DNA of 64,000 nucleotides, taken from Paenibacillus gallinarum (lineage in GTDB: Bacteria > Bacillota > Bacilli > Paenibacillales > Paenibacillaceae). The DNA is taken from NCBI RefSeq assembly GCF_014836635.1, contig NZ_JACSQL010000001.1:248001-312000 (forward strand), written 5' to 3'. The notes below the pieces were generated by a model. It saw only the letters and a list, made by a program, of their open reading frames with translations, was not told the DNA's origin and did not search any database. This document shows, in pieces, positions 34,339 to 42,700 of this stretch. The position numbers were made by a program, and so were the translations under genes. How positions within the stretch are numbered: position 1 is the stretch's first letter; the number at the start of each line of letters is the position of its first letter.

Positions 34339-36768
34339 TTAAGATTTCGCAACGACTACTTTTTCAAATAAGGTTTCTTTCAGTTTTTGATCTTTCAATA
34401 CTTTTTGCCATGGATCTTCCGTACGGCTTAGTGCAATATCCATTCGTTCAGCAAGCTGTTTCCGTTGTTCAACATCTGCTACCGTGTTACGTTGAATGAG
34501 ATCTAGTCCCACACGTTCTACCCAATCCGAAGTACGCTCTAAATATTTAGCTGTTTCTCTGTAGAATTGAAGTACAGCAGCACTGATTTCGATTAGTTCT
34601 TCATCTGTTTTTACTTTGCATAGCAGATCAGCAAGTCTTGCTTTAATACCGCCGTTACCGCCTACATAAATTTCCCAGCCACCGTCATTACCGACGATAC
34701 CAATATCTTTTGTACAAGATTCTGCACAGTTACGTGGACAACCGTTCACTGCAAATTTGACTTTGGCAGGGAAGTCGATACGTTCAAATTTACGTTCAAT
34801 CAGATCACCAATATGGAGGGAATCCTGTGTACCAAAACGGCAATAAGCAGAGCCGACACAAGTCTTAACGGTACGCAGGGATTTCGCATAAGCATAACCA
34901 GATGGCATATTTAGCTCTTCCCACACTTTAGGCAGATCTTCTTTTTTCACACCCATCATGCCGATCCGTTGACCGCCTGTCATTTTCACAAGAGGCAGAT
35001 TATATTTAATCGATACATCAGCAATCTTTTTCAAATCTTGAGGTGTTGTCATACCGCCATACATCCGAGGAACAACGGTATAAGTTCCGTCTTTTTGAAT
35101 ATTCGCGTTCATACGCTCATTAACAAAGCGAGAAGCAGGTTCATCTTGATATGTGGTTGGCCACAGCATACCGAGATAGTAGTTCAGAGCAGGGCGGCAC
35201 TTCGAGCATCCTTCTGGTTGACTCCATTCCAGGGCTTTCGTTACTTCTGCGACAGTATGAAGATTTTGCTGTTTAATTGCCTCAACAATCTCATCTCTCG
35301 ACATCGTGGTGCAGCCGCAAATACCTTCTTTAACTTCTGCATCAAATCCATTTCCTAGGACAAGCTGCATTACTTGTTCTACCAGCGGTTTACATCCGCC
35401 GCAAGAGCGGGATGCGCCTGTTTTCATTTTCACTTGATCAAGAGTGGTTAGACCGTCAATAGTAACGGCATCGACAATCATTTTTTTCGTTACACCATTA
35501 CAGCCGCAGACGATATCTTCATCAGTCAGTTCCGCTGCTACGTTCGCTTTGGATCCGCCGCCGCAGCATCCGCCTGTACCTGTTAATTCTGCATACAATT
35601 CTTCCGTCATGAGTTCGCCTTTTTTAACGAACCGCTCAAGTCGGGAAGAGTCATCAATGTCCCCAAATAGAACAGCACCAACGATCACATTGTCCAGCAT
35701 TACAATCTTTTTATACGTACCTTTCCATCCGTCATGCATCGTGATGGTTGTATGTTGTTTTTCTTCCATAAAAGTACCGGTTGAGAATACATCAACGCCC
35801 GAAATTTTAAGCTTCGTTGAGCAGATCGATCCTTCGTATGGCTTCGTTTCCACGCCCGCAAGGGACTTTGCAAGTACCGCACCTTGCTCGAATAATGGTG
35901 CTACGAGACCGTAGCATGTGCCGCGGTGTTCCGTACATTCACCGACTGCGAATACATCAGGTACAGAAGTCTGCATGTAATCATCAACAACAATACCGCG
36001 ATTTACTTCGATTCCACTATTGCTTGCAAGTTCAGTATTTGGACGAATACCAACAGACATAACGACTAACTCCGCTTCGAGCTCAGTACCATCTGTAAAA
36101 GTAAGGCCAGTAACACGAGTATCCCCTTTCAAAGCAGAGGTCTGTTTACCTAATGCGAATTTAATACCTTGGCTTTCCAGTTCTTTTTCGAGCATTTTAG
36201 CTGCAGTTACATCAAGTTGACGTTCCATGAGATAATCAGGCAGATGAACAACAGTTACATCCATGCCTAGCTGAACAAGTCCTTTCGCTGCTTCCAGGCC
36301 TAACAATCCACCGCCGATTACAGCGGCTTTTTTATACTTCGATGCTGCTGCAATCATCGTCTCACAGTCTTCAATATCGCGGAAGCCAATGACCCCTTCG
36401 AGATCAGAACCCGGAATAGGGAGGATAAATGGATTCGAGCCTGTCGCGATAATAAGGCGATCATAGTCAACTACCGTTCCATCATCCATTTGAACTGTTT
36501 TTTGTTCAGTATTAATTTTTGTGCCACGTTTACCTGTAATCAGGTGAATGCCGGCCGATTCATACCATGCACGATCATTAATTACAATATCATCAATCGT
36601 CTTGCTTCCCTCTAATACATAAGAAAGCATGATACGATTATAGTTAGGGTGGGGCTCAGCTCCAATTACCGTAATGCTGTATTGATCTGTAAGTTTAAGA
36701 AGCTGTTCAATTGTGTTCATGCCAGCCATTCCGTTACCAACAACAACAAGCTTTTGTTTTTGAGTCAT
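34339..36768 (-). CDS. nirB: Nitrite reductase (NADH) large subunit NirB
   Basis: An 809-aa siroheme enzyme reducing nitrite to ammonium with NADH. Domain order: FAD/NAD-binding (1 to about 400; VVGNGMAGMN, then AVIGGGLLGLEAA), two BFD-like [2Fe-2S] regions (CGCNGV with CGGCKP at about 420-460; CGCTTM with CSKCRP at about 485-520), and sulfite/nitrite reductase halves (from about 550). Siroheme-[4Fe-4S] ligands are in TCVGSAYCRFGTQDS (about 636) and CPRNCAESCTKD (about 678). AGGAGGAACTAACT before ATG. Two FNR-type palindromes lie upstream. Confidence 0.96.
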   Translation of the reverse strand: MTQKQKLVVVGNGMAGMNTIEQLLKLTDQYSITVIGAEPHPNYNRIMLSYVLEGSKTIDDIVINDRAWYESAGIHLITGKRGTKINTEQKTVQMDDGTVVDYDRLIIATGSNPFILPIPGSDLEGVIGFRDIEDCETMIAAASKYKKAAVIGGGLLGLEAAKGLVQLGMDVTVVHLPDYLMERQLDVTAAKMLEKELESQGIKFALGKQTSALKGDTRVTGLTFTDGTELEAELVVMSVGIRPNTELASNSGIEVNRGIVVDDYMQTSVPDVFAVGECTEHRGTCYGLVAPLFEQGAVLAKSLAGVETKPYEGSICSTKLKISGVDVFSTGTFMEEKQHTTITMHDGWKGTYKKIVMLDNVIVGAVLFGDIDDSSRLERFVKKGELMTEELYAELTGTGGCCGGGSKANVAAELTDEDIVCGCNGVTKKMIVDAVTIDGLTTLDQVKMKTGASRSCGGCKPLVEQVMQLVLGNGFDAEVKEGICGCTTMSRDEIVEAIKQQNLHTVAEVTKALEWSQPEGCSKCRPALNYYLGMLWPTTYQDEPASRFVNERMNANIQKDGTYTVVPRMYGGMTTPQDLKKIADVSIKYNLPLVKMTGGQRIGMMGVKKEDLPKVWEELNMPSGYAYAKSLRTVKTCVGSAYCRFGTQDSLHIGDLIERKFERIDFPAKVKFAVNGCPRNCAESCTKDIGIVGNDGGWEIYVGGNGGIKARLADLLCKVKTDEELIEISAAVLQFYRETAKYLERTSDWVERVGLDLIQRNTVADVEQRKQLAERMDIALSRTEDPWQKVLKDQKLKETLFEKVVVAKS

Positions 36769-36859
36769 AGTTAGTTCCTCCTCGTTGATTCCACTGATAT
36801 CCTGCTAAGTTCTCTGTCTAATTCATTATCTTTTTATTGGAAGTGAGGTAAAAAAAGTA

Positions 36860-36875
36860 TGTGAGTTTTTTCACA
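36860..36875 (-). promoter_or_regulatory. FNR-type site, proximal, before nirB
   Basis: TGTGA-GTTTTT-TCACA (reads TGTGA-AAAAAC-TCACA on the - strand), centred about 100 bases before the nirB start. With -10 candidates AATAAA or GATAAT just downstream on the - strand it would act at about -41 to -49. Confidence 0.7.
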
Positions 36876-36969
36876 TAAATATTTAAAAAAAAGGGTGTTT
36901 TATATCCTAGCACCTATTCACTGTTAATAAATATCTTCTTTATGTATCCAATAATAAACAATATAAATA

Positions 36970-37001
36970 ATACATATTGTGAGAAAGGTCACAATATGTA
37001 T
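36970..37001 (-). promoter_or_regulatory. FNR-type site, distal, in a perfect 13-bp-arm palindrome
   Basis: ATACATATTGTGA and TCACAATATGTAT flank six bases, so the TGTGA-N6-TCACA core is extended perfectly on both sides. On the - strand a -10 box TATTAT at 36951-36956 would place the site near -41, making a second anaerobic promoter for nirBDC. Activation of the divergent acetyltransferase gene is also possible. Apart from these two sites the 386-base gap 36769-37154 shows nothing I can name. Confidence 0.7.
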
Positions 37002-37154
37002 TTATTTTTTGAGGGAATAGTGGACGTGGTGAAACGTAGCATTATTCTTAGTTTTCATATTTTAGCAGTAAGGGGTAGCATCATTTTACAACGGGATGTA
37101 TATTTATGGGATAAACATCTATCAATTTCCATACATCTGACTTAGGAGGTTTCT

Positions 37155-37700
37155 ATGAAAGAACTACCGACTATTCGATTAGATAGACTTTACTTGCGAC
37201 CATTTCGTCAAGAGGATGCCGAGCAGGTTCAAGAATTAGCAGGCGATAAGTATATCGCTGAGACAACATTATATATCCCGCATCCCTACGAGGATGGAAT
37301 GGCAAAGGCTTGGATCGATACACATACCGAACATTTTAATGAAGAAAGATCACTTACTTTAGCTATTGTACATAAAGAGGAATCTTACTTGATTGGCGCG
37401 ATAACGATTGGATGCAATAAGAATTTTGATCATGGGGAGCTCGCCTACTGGATTGGAAAAAAGTATAAGAGTAATGGTTATTGTACAGAAGCTGCTAAAG
37501 GGATCGTGCTTTATGCATTTGAAGAAATGAAATTGAACCGAATCTATGCTCGTCATTTAGCGAGAAATCCTGCATCAGGTAAAGTTATGCAAAAGATTGG
37601 TATGAAATATGAAGGATTACTAAGACAGCATGTTAAAAAATGGGGCGAATATGAAGACATTGTGTGCTATGGACTGTTGAAAGACGAATATGTTAATTGA
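37155..37700 (+). CDS. GNAT acetyltransferase, RimJ/RimL-like
   Basis: A 181-aa GNAT of the Acetyltransf_3 branch, which acetylates protein N-termini or small amines. It starts with the branch pattern IRLDRLYLRPFRQEDAEQV. The acetyl-CoA region is ELAYWIGKKYKSNGYCTEAA (about 94-113), ending in the NPASGKVMQKIGMKYEG motif. AGGAGG 6 bases before ATG. It opens the long + strand accessory run. Confidence 0.87.
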   Translation: MKELPTIRLDRLYLRPFRQEDAEQVQELAGDKYIAETTLYIPHPYEDGMAKAWIDTHTEHFNEERSLTLAIVHKEESYLIGAITIGCNKNFDHGELAYWIGKKYKSNGYCTEAAKGIVLYAFEEMKLNRIYARHLARNPASGKVMQKIGMKYEGLLRQHVKKWGEYEDIVCYGLLKDEYVN

Positions 37701-37734
37701 AACGACTCGTGAGTGTTAAGGAGGGAATGCAGCG

Positions 37735-38298
37735 ATGAGGATAAGAATCGGGCTTACCTTCATGATATTTATTCTGGGATTACTGATGGGATGCGACGGA
37801 GAAACCGTAAACGGAAATCAGGTGACACAGGAGGATGAAACATCCCAAACGGAAGAAGTGCTGGGCAATAGAAAAGAAGAAACTGCTGTTCCTTATAAAC
37901 GACAGATCTACACTAAAACTGGTTCGGATTTCTCTTGGGAATGGAGCGCGAAGAATCTACCCGAGGAAATAATAGATCAATATGAGAATTATGTAAATTC
38001 CGTACCTGGTGGATTTGTGATACAAGAAACCCCCTCCGAGTATTTTATATGTGTAAGTTTTGGAAGGAAGGAATCCGTAACGAAGGGATTTAAGATTAAT
38101 TCTTTAGCTATGCACGATATAGATTCAGATAGAAGCTTTCTAAGGATTCACGCCATCCCTGTATCTGACGAAGATGTGATGGATAAGGATGTGCAGGGAG
38201 AAGTCACTATAAGAGCTCTGATCAGTGTGGCAAAGAAAGATTTACCTGGGGGAATTGGTATCAATGAGATGATCTTGAGTGTTGAAGAGGAAAAATAG
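37735..38298 (+). CDS. Secreted lipoprotein
   Basis: A 187-aa lipoprotein with signal peptide and lipobox LLMGC (about residues 16-20). An acidic linker (about 22-50) is followed by an outer domain with strands (GGFVIQETPSEYFICVSFGR; EVTIRALISVAKKDLPGG). It might be a protease-inhibitor-like or binding protein; no family is recognised. AAGGAGGG lies about 10 bases before ATG. It follows the GNAT gene by 34 bases. Confidence 0.72.
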   Translation: MRIRIGLTFMIFILGLLMGCDGETVNGNQVTQEDETSQTEEVLGNRKEETAVPYKRQIYTKTGSDFSWEWSAKNLPEEIIDQYENYVNSVPGGFVIQETPSEYFICVSFGRKESVTKGFKINSLAMHDIDSDRSFLRIHAIPVSDEDVMDKDVQGEVTIRALISVAKKDLPGGIGINEMILSVEEEK

Positions 38299-38321
38299 TA
38301 ATTTGCATGAGAGGAAATCCA

Positions 38322-38481
38322 ATGACAAACATCATTTTAATCGAGCCTATTTGTGTGGGGAAATCGACATTTTGTAGAGCATGACTCCAATGAGAAGTTA
38401 GCGAAACATATTATTTATACGAAAAATCAAACTCCCGAAGAAACGATGAGAGAAATTATGAGTTATACATCTGTAATCTAA
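38322..38481 (+). pseudogene. Remnant of a P-loop kinase gene
   Basis: With an intact ribosome binding site (GAGAGGAAAT), the first 20 codons read MTNIILIEPICVGKSTFCRA, a first strand plus a Walker A (CVGKST), then a TGA. A C-terminal piece follows in another frame (EHDSNEKLAKHIIYTKNQTP, to TAA at 38481). The middle of the gene is gone. It resembles small AAA/shikimate-kinase-like proteins. Only the two ends survive, which points to an internal deletion. Confidence 0.65.
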
Positions 38482-38508
38482 TAGAAAGATAATAATGGAG
38501 GGATTTTA

Positions 38509-39192
38509 TTGGGAATTGAATGGTATGACATGATCGCGAGACGAAATGGCGGTTATAAAGGAAGAGCGGAATGTACAGTCGAAGGTCGTTCTGCGGAAGA
38601 CATTTTTGAAGAACGTTTAATTGATTTAATTCCAAACTATCATTCTGTCCTGGATGCAGGCTGTGGTCATGGGGAATTTACGTTAAAGATGTCCAAGTAC
38701 GCGAATAACATCATTGGATTTGATAATTCTCAAGAACTCTTCAAGATTGCACAAACTTTATTACAAAACAGTTCAGTTCAAAACGTTGACTTTGTTTACG
38801 CTACAACTAAATCTGAAATGCCTTTTGAAGATGGTCAATTTGATCTAATCTATGACCGTAGGGGACCGACATCCATTATTAATCATAGTAGATTACTAAG
38901 ACCGGGTGGAATGATATTTGGGATTCATACGAATGTTGACAAGGTAAAAGTAAGATTGATAGAAAATGGTTATGAAGAAATCGAAATTGAAGAATATAAC
39001 CACTCTGTTACTTATTTTCCGAATGAACAAGAGTTTGCTAAGTTTCTATCCGACATACCTGGTAATCCAGACTTTACAAATTCAGAATTAAAAGAAGAAC
39101 TTGAGAAGAAATTAAATGGAAATATCATTAACGGAAGAATTGGCGTTAGAGAACATAAATTCATTTGGAGAGCGATCAAGCCTGGTTCATGA
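38509..39192 (+). CDS. Class I SAM-dependent methyltransferase
   Basis: A 227-aa methyltransferase. Motif I is LDAGCGHGEFTLKM (about 45-58), the acidic loop IIGFDNSQELF follows, and motif III is FDLIYDRRGPTSII. The C-terminal half is charged. TTG start with GGAGGG 6 bases upstream. The substrate is unknown. Confidence 0.82.
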   Translation: MGIEWYDMIARRNGGYKGRAECTVEGRSAEDIFEERLIDLIPNYHSVLDAGCGHGEFTLKMSKYANNIIGFDNSQELFKIAQTLLQNSSVQNVDFVYATTKSEMPFEDGQFDLIYDRRGPTSIINHSRLLRPGGMIFGIHTNVDKVKVRLIENGYEEIEIEEYNHSVTYFPNEQEFAKFLSDIPGNPDFTNSELKEELEKKLNGNIINGRIGVREHKFIWRAIKPGS

Positions 39193-39222
39193 TTTGATAA
39201 TTCATATATTTAGGAGCTGATC

Positions 39223-39822
39223 TTGGTGACAAGAAAAAGAAATGTAGCCGTACTGCTGTATGAACATGTCGATGGCTTAGATTTTTGCGGAGCATTTGAT
39301 GTATTTGCCACCGCAAGCGATTGGGGGAAAGACTTTTATACGTATACTGTCAGCGAGAAGTCGGAGTTAATAAATACGATAAGTTCTTTTACCGTTGCTC
39401 CTAAATATAATTTTAGTGATTGTCCGAAGCCCGATATTTTAGTTGTTCCTGGCGGTATAGGGGCTAGGACTGAAATGAACAATTTAGAACTGACATCGTG
39501 GATTAGGCGTACTTCGGAAAATTCAGAAATTGTATTATCCATATGTACAGGTGTCCTATTGCTAGCAAAGGCGAATTTATTAAGTGGACTTAAAGTAACA
39601 ACGAATCAGCGGGCTATGGACTTGTTAGTACAAGTGGCACCTAAGGATTGTGAAATCTTGAGAGATGTTAGATATGTAGACAATGGTAAGATCGTGATGT
39701 CCGCAGGCGTTACGGCTGGAATGGATGCTTCTTTGCATGTGGTCTCCAAATTATTAGGTGAAGAGCGAGCTGTAGAAACTGCTTCAAGATTAGAGTATCG
39801 ATGGAATCGGGAACTTCTGTAG
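39223..39822 (+). CDS. DJ-1/PfpI family protein
   Basis: A 199-aa protein of the class I glutamine amidotransferase-like fold (Rossmann-type). The elbow cysteine is in LSICTGVLLLAKANLLSG (about residue 107), with PGGIGARTE before it. Relatives include isonitrile hydratases and the N-terminal half of AraC-GATase regulators, but no HTH is present here. TTG start 6 bases after AGGAG. Stress or small-molecule hydration is a plausible role. Confidence 0.82.
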   Translation: MVTRKRNVAVLLYEHVDGLDFCGAFDVFATASDWGKDFYTYTVSEKSELINTISSFTVAPKYNFSDCPKPDILVVPGGIGARTEMNNLELTSWIRRTSENSEIVLSICTGVLLLAKANLLSGLKVTTNQRAMDLLVQVAPKDCEILRDVRYVDNGKIVMSAGVTAGMDASLHVVSKLLGEERAVETASRLEYRWNRELL

Positions 39823-39838
39823 TCAGGTTATTGAGAAT

Positions 39839-40129
39839 TCATTTATTCGCCGCATGAAATCCAAAGTAACATACTAAAGAAATAACAGAAACATAAGTGA
39901 TCGCTCTAACATACGTAAATACGTCATTCAGGTGGATCTCAAAAAGATATAAAAACTCAGTATCATTTTGAGTTCCAATAAATACAGCATCATTGATAAG
40001 TAAGATATTGATTATTACGGACAGAGCGAAAACAAGTAAAGAAAGTTTTGATAAATATCGTCCATCTTCACTTTTCACAATAAATAAGACGGAGAACAGA
40101 ATACAGAAGATTAAAAGAGCTAAGAGCAT
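39839..40129 (-). CDS. Small membrane protein
   Basis: A 96-aa protein with three hydrophobic segments (ALLIFCILFSVLFIV; LSLLVFALSVIINILLI; ITYVSVISLVCYFGF) and an acidic loop between the second and third. It is the only - strand gene in the 37-62 kb run apart from a 47-aa ORF. GTAGGGATATC precedes ATG. No family is recognised. Confidence 0.55.
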   Translation of the reverse strand: MLLALLIFCILFSVLFIVKSEDGRYLSKLSLLVFALSVIINILLINDAVFIGTQNDTEFLYLFEIHLNDVFTYVRAITYVSVISLVCYFGFHAANK

Positions 40130-40354
40130 ATGATATCCCTACATTTCATCAATATATTTTGTGTGTTTTTTGGCGACTTGAATTGGTTCTATGAGGTTCA
40201 TTCGAAATCGAAAGTTTCTTTAATATAGTAACACATCGAACACAAATTTTCTTATTTAGCAAAATGACCCATTTTATTAGGTGGATGAATTATATTAACG
40301 CTGGAACTATCTCGATCCTATAAAGCACGAAAGTGTTAGAAAGTAGAGCTGACT

Positions 40355-40768
40355 ATGAAAAAAATATTCATGGTATTTATTTTTCTCGTTATATTGCTGA
40401 CAGGTTGTCAGAATCAAGATGCTGCAAATATGACTTGGGGAAATAAACACTCGATCAGCATAGAAGACATTAGCGGAGTTGATTTTCAGATGGGAGACGG
40501 CACAGTTATAACCCTACCACAAGAAGAAATGGTTCGTTATCTGAATGCAATAAGCAGCGGGATATCTGATAAAGGACAGCTTGATATACGTCCAGCGGAC
40601 TATGCGGCAGAACTAACATTAAAGAACGGGGAAAAAAGGGAATTGTCTGTGTGGATATCTGATGGATCAAATCTATTTACGGATCATGAGGATACAGGGC
40701 ATTATATATTAGACGAGAAGGCCAAAGCGACGATGATGGAGATTTTAAACGAGAAAGAAGAGCGATGA
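40355..40768 (+). CDS. Small secreted lipoprotein
   Basis: A 137-aa protein with signal peptide and lipobox LLTGC (about residues 14-18). The mature part has strands and ends in charged helices. It resembles the lipoprotein at 9920 in length and layout (both have a strand pair and a final helix), so they may be distant paralogs. A short ribosome binding site (GTAGAG) precedes ATG. Confidence 0.68.
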   Translation: MKKIFMVFIFLVILLTGCQNQDAANMTWGNKHSISIEDISGVDFQMGDGTVITLPQEEMVRYLNAISSGISDKGQLDIRPADYAAELTLKNGEKRELSVWISDGSNLFTDHEDTGHYILDEKAKATMMEILNEKEER

Positions 40769-40803
40769 ACTCGGATGGAGCGGAGGTAGATCTATCATGA
40801 ATA

Positions 40804-40893
40804 GGCATTAAAGGGGTCATCGGTGACCCTGTATTCGACGTTCCGCGGTTTATATGAAACGAATTTGATGTTCAAGCCCACAGGAGTACTTGA
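40804..40893 (+). pseudogene. Fragment of an APH(6)/hydroxyurea-type phosphotransferase
   Basis: One frame reads GIKGVIGDPVFDVPRFI, then TGA, then NEFDVQAHRST. The string GVIGDP-x-FDVPRFI-x-NEF matches, from memory, the metal-binding region of streptomycin 6-kinase-like phosphotransferases. Nothing of the rest of the gene is found. A small hairpin (GGGTCA-TCGG-TGACCC) in this piece is simply part of the coding remnant. Confidence 0.5.
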
Positions 40894-40962
40894 ATCATAT
40901 AAGAATTGCTTTTTTTGCTGAAAAAATAATGGAATGCGGTATTTAGAATAGGAGTGTAATCG

Positions 40963-41382
40963 ATGAGTTCATTAACGAATGAAGACATACAGCTGATTGA
41001 TGCTGCGAAAAAAACAATAAAAGAATTATATAAAGAGGGAAAACACCATGTGGGAGCAGCGATAAGAACGAAAACCGGTATGACTTATTCAGCCGTTCAT
41101 TTAGAGGCCTATATCGGAAGAGTGTCCGTATGTGCTGAAGTTGTTGTATTAGGAAAAGCAATTTCAGAGGGGGAATGCGATTTTGATACGATTGTAGCAG
41201 TAAGACATCCCGATCTAACTGAAGAGGTACAAGAAATAGAAGTCGTTTCTCCTTGCGGGATCTGCAGAGAATTGATAAGTGATTATGGACCGGAGATAAA
41301 TGTAATTTTAAAGAAAGAAAATCAGTACATAAAAGTAAAAGTTAGTGAATTGCTTCCGGAGAAATATACAAGAGGAGAATAG
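40963..41382 (+). CDS. Cytidine/blasticidin-S deaminase-like protein
   Basis: A 139-aa zinc deaminase. The catalytic site is SVCAEVVVLGKAI (CAE, about residues 55-67) and the zinc cysteines are in SPCGICREL (about 97-105). The end (SELLPEKYTRGE) is closer to blasticidin-S deaminases, by memory, than to housekeeping cytidine deaminases, which usually have FTGCNIENASY before the active site; here it is AVHLEAYIGR. It may deaminate a nucleoside antibiotic. AGGAGTGTAATCG before ATG. Confidence 0.8.
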   Translation: MSSLTNEDIQLIDAAKKTIKELYKEGKHHVGAAIRTKTGMTYSAVHLEAYIGRVSVCAEVVVLGKAISEGECDFDTIVAVRHPDLTEEVQEIEVVSPCGICRELISDYGPEINVILKKENQYIKVKVSELLPEKYTRGE

Positions 41383-41388
41383 GATAGC

Positions 41389-41990
41389 ATGAGCACCCAT
41401 ATCAACTGATTCTTGATGCAGCCGGAGTACTTATCACCAATCTTTCTCCGACATTCTGGTATGAGATTGCGGAAAAAGCGGATATCCCGCATGAACATTT
41501 ACGAGCTCAATATAAACAGGAAATTCGTGAATCTTTATGGTCTGGGAAGATAAGCGAAGAGGAGTTTTGGCAATGGCTCAAGATACAGTGTCCTTCGATA
41601 GAAATCGAAGAAGCAAAACGGATACTATTCAAACATCTCGGGTATTTACCCGCTTTTAATTATATCCCAACCTGGAGTAAGTTAACTGACATTCATATCC
41701 TTAGCAATCACCGGGCAGAATGGATCGAACCGTTATTTAGACCCATGTTACCCTATATAAAGAGTCTCACAATCTCGAGTGAAGTTGGACTGTGTAAACC
41801 TGACCCTAAAATATACGAGTTTGTTCATAAGAAACTGAATCCAAATGGACATGTATGGTATATAGATGATCAAGAAAAAAACCTAAAACCCGCACAAGAA
41901 AGGTTATGGAACACCTATATTGCAGATCAGAACGGAAACTGGATTGAGCATGTAAATGGATTATTAGGACTTAGGGGAGGATTCATATGA
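41389..41990 (+). pseudogene. HAD-like hydrolase with a frameshift at codon 4
   Basis: From 41398 to 41990 one frame stays open and encodes a full HAD-like protein (QLILDAAGVLITNLSP; IHILSNHRAEW; SSEVGLCKPDPKIYEF; WYIDDQEKNL). The start ATG at 41389 with AGAGGAG is one base out of frame: ATGAGCACCCAT would need one more C to read M-S-T-P-Y-Q. No other start codon lies between the preceding stop and the first motif. Motif I is D-A-A, lacking the usual second Asp. Sequencing error is possible. Confidence 0.72.
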
Positions 41991-42041
41991 ACAATGGCAG
42001 TATTTCATGTGGAGGCGTACCTTTTGTAAGGGGGGAACTCA

Positions 42042-42662
42042 GTGAATCCTATTTTTATGGAATATACTAGGGACTTGGTTTTATCAGGAGATTTAAAAGA
42101 GGACATTACTTCTTTTTTTAAACTCAATCATGATATAAGAACATTGCAGCATACACTTGAGGTTGCTGAGGAAGCGGAACGAATTGCCAAGCTATATGGC
42201 CTGGAATCAGAAAAAATGGTATGTGCCGCATTTTTACATGATATCAGCAATGTAGTTCCAGTCTCCTCAATGATTCAAATTTCGAAAACGCTGTCAATTG
42301 AAGTTCTAGAGCAAGAGCTCACGTATGACCGAAGCGTGCATCAAAAACTATCAAGGTATATGGCTGAAGATATTTTTGGAATAACGGATGACGAGATATT
42401 AGGAGCCATTGAAAGTCATACCACCCATAAGCCACATGCGAATATGACGGATAAGATCTTGTTTGTCTCGGATAAAATCTCATGGAAGTTACCGGGTGAA
42501 CACTTGTATTTACAAGAAATGAGAAGCAAGGTAGATCGATTGGAAATTGATGAGGCCATTCTAATTTATCTGAATTACATTTGGGGACAAAGGGATAAGC
42601 TGAAGCTCGTTCATCCTTGGTTGATCTCAGCTAGAGAAGAGCTTATTGCAGATACCCTATGA
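42042..42662 (+). CDS. HD-domain hydrolase, YqeK-like
   Basis: A 206-aa HD-fold metal-dependent phosphohydrolase. Metal ligands are seen in LQHTLEVAEEAERIA (about 34-48), AAFLHDISN (HD, about 61-69) and IESHTTHKPHANMTDKILFV (about 122-141), in the order of YqeK, the diadenosine tetraphosphatase of Gram-positives. It is a paralog-like accessory copy, since the true yqeK sits near nadD. GTG start with AAGGGGGG upstream. Confidence 0.8.
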   Translation: MNPIFMEYTRDLVLSGDLKEDITSFFKLNHDIRTLQHTLEVAEEAERIAKLYGLESEKMVCAAFLHDISNVVPVSSMIQISKTLSIEVLEQELTYDRSVHQKLSRYMAEDIFGITDDEILGAIESHTTHKPHANMTDKILFVSDKISWKLPGEHLYLQEMRSKVDRLEIDEAILIYLNYIWGQRDKLKLVHPWLISAREELIADTL

Positions 42663-42700
42663 GAGATAATTGATAGAGTAATAGGAAGAAGGTGTTCCAT

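Noticed and set aside
36942..37145. 67-codon + strand ORF in the nirB-GNAT gap
   Set aside because: It covers the FNR palindrome, has no ribosome binding site and no protein-like pattern.
40814..40829. GGGTCA-TCGG-TGACCC hairpin as terminator of the lipoprotein gene
   Set aside because: No T-run follows and the sequence is explained as coding remnant of a phosphotransferase.
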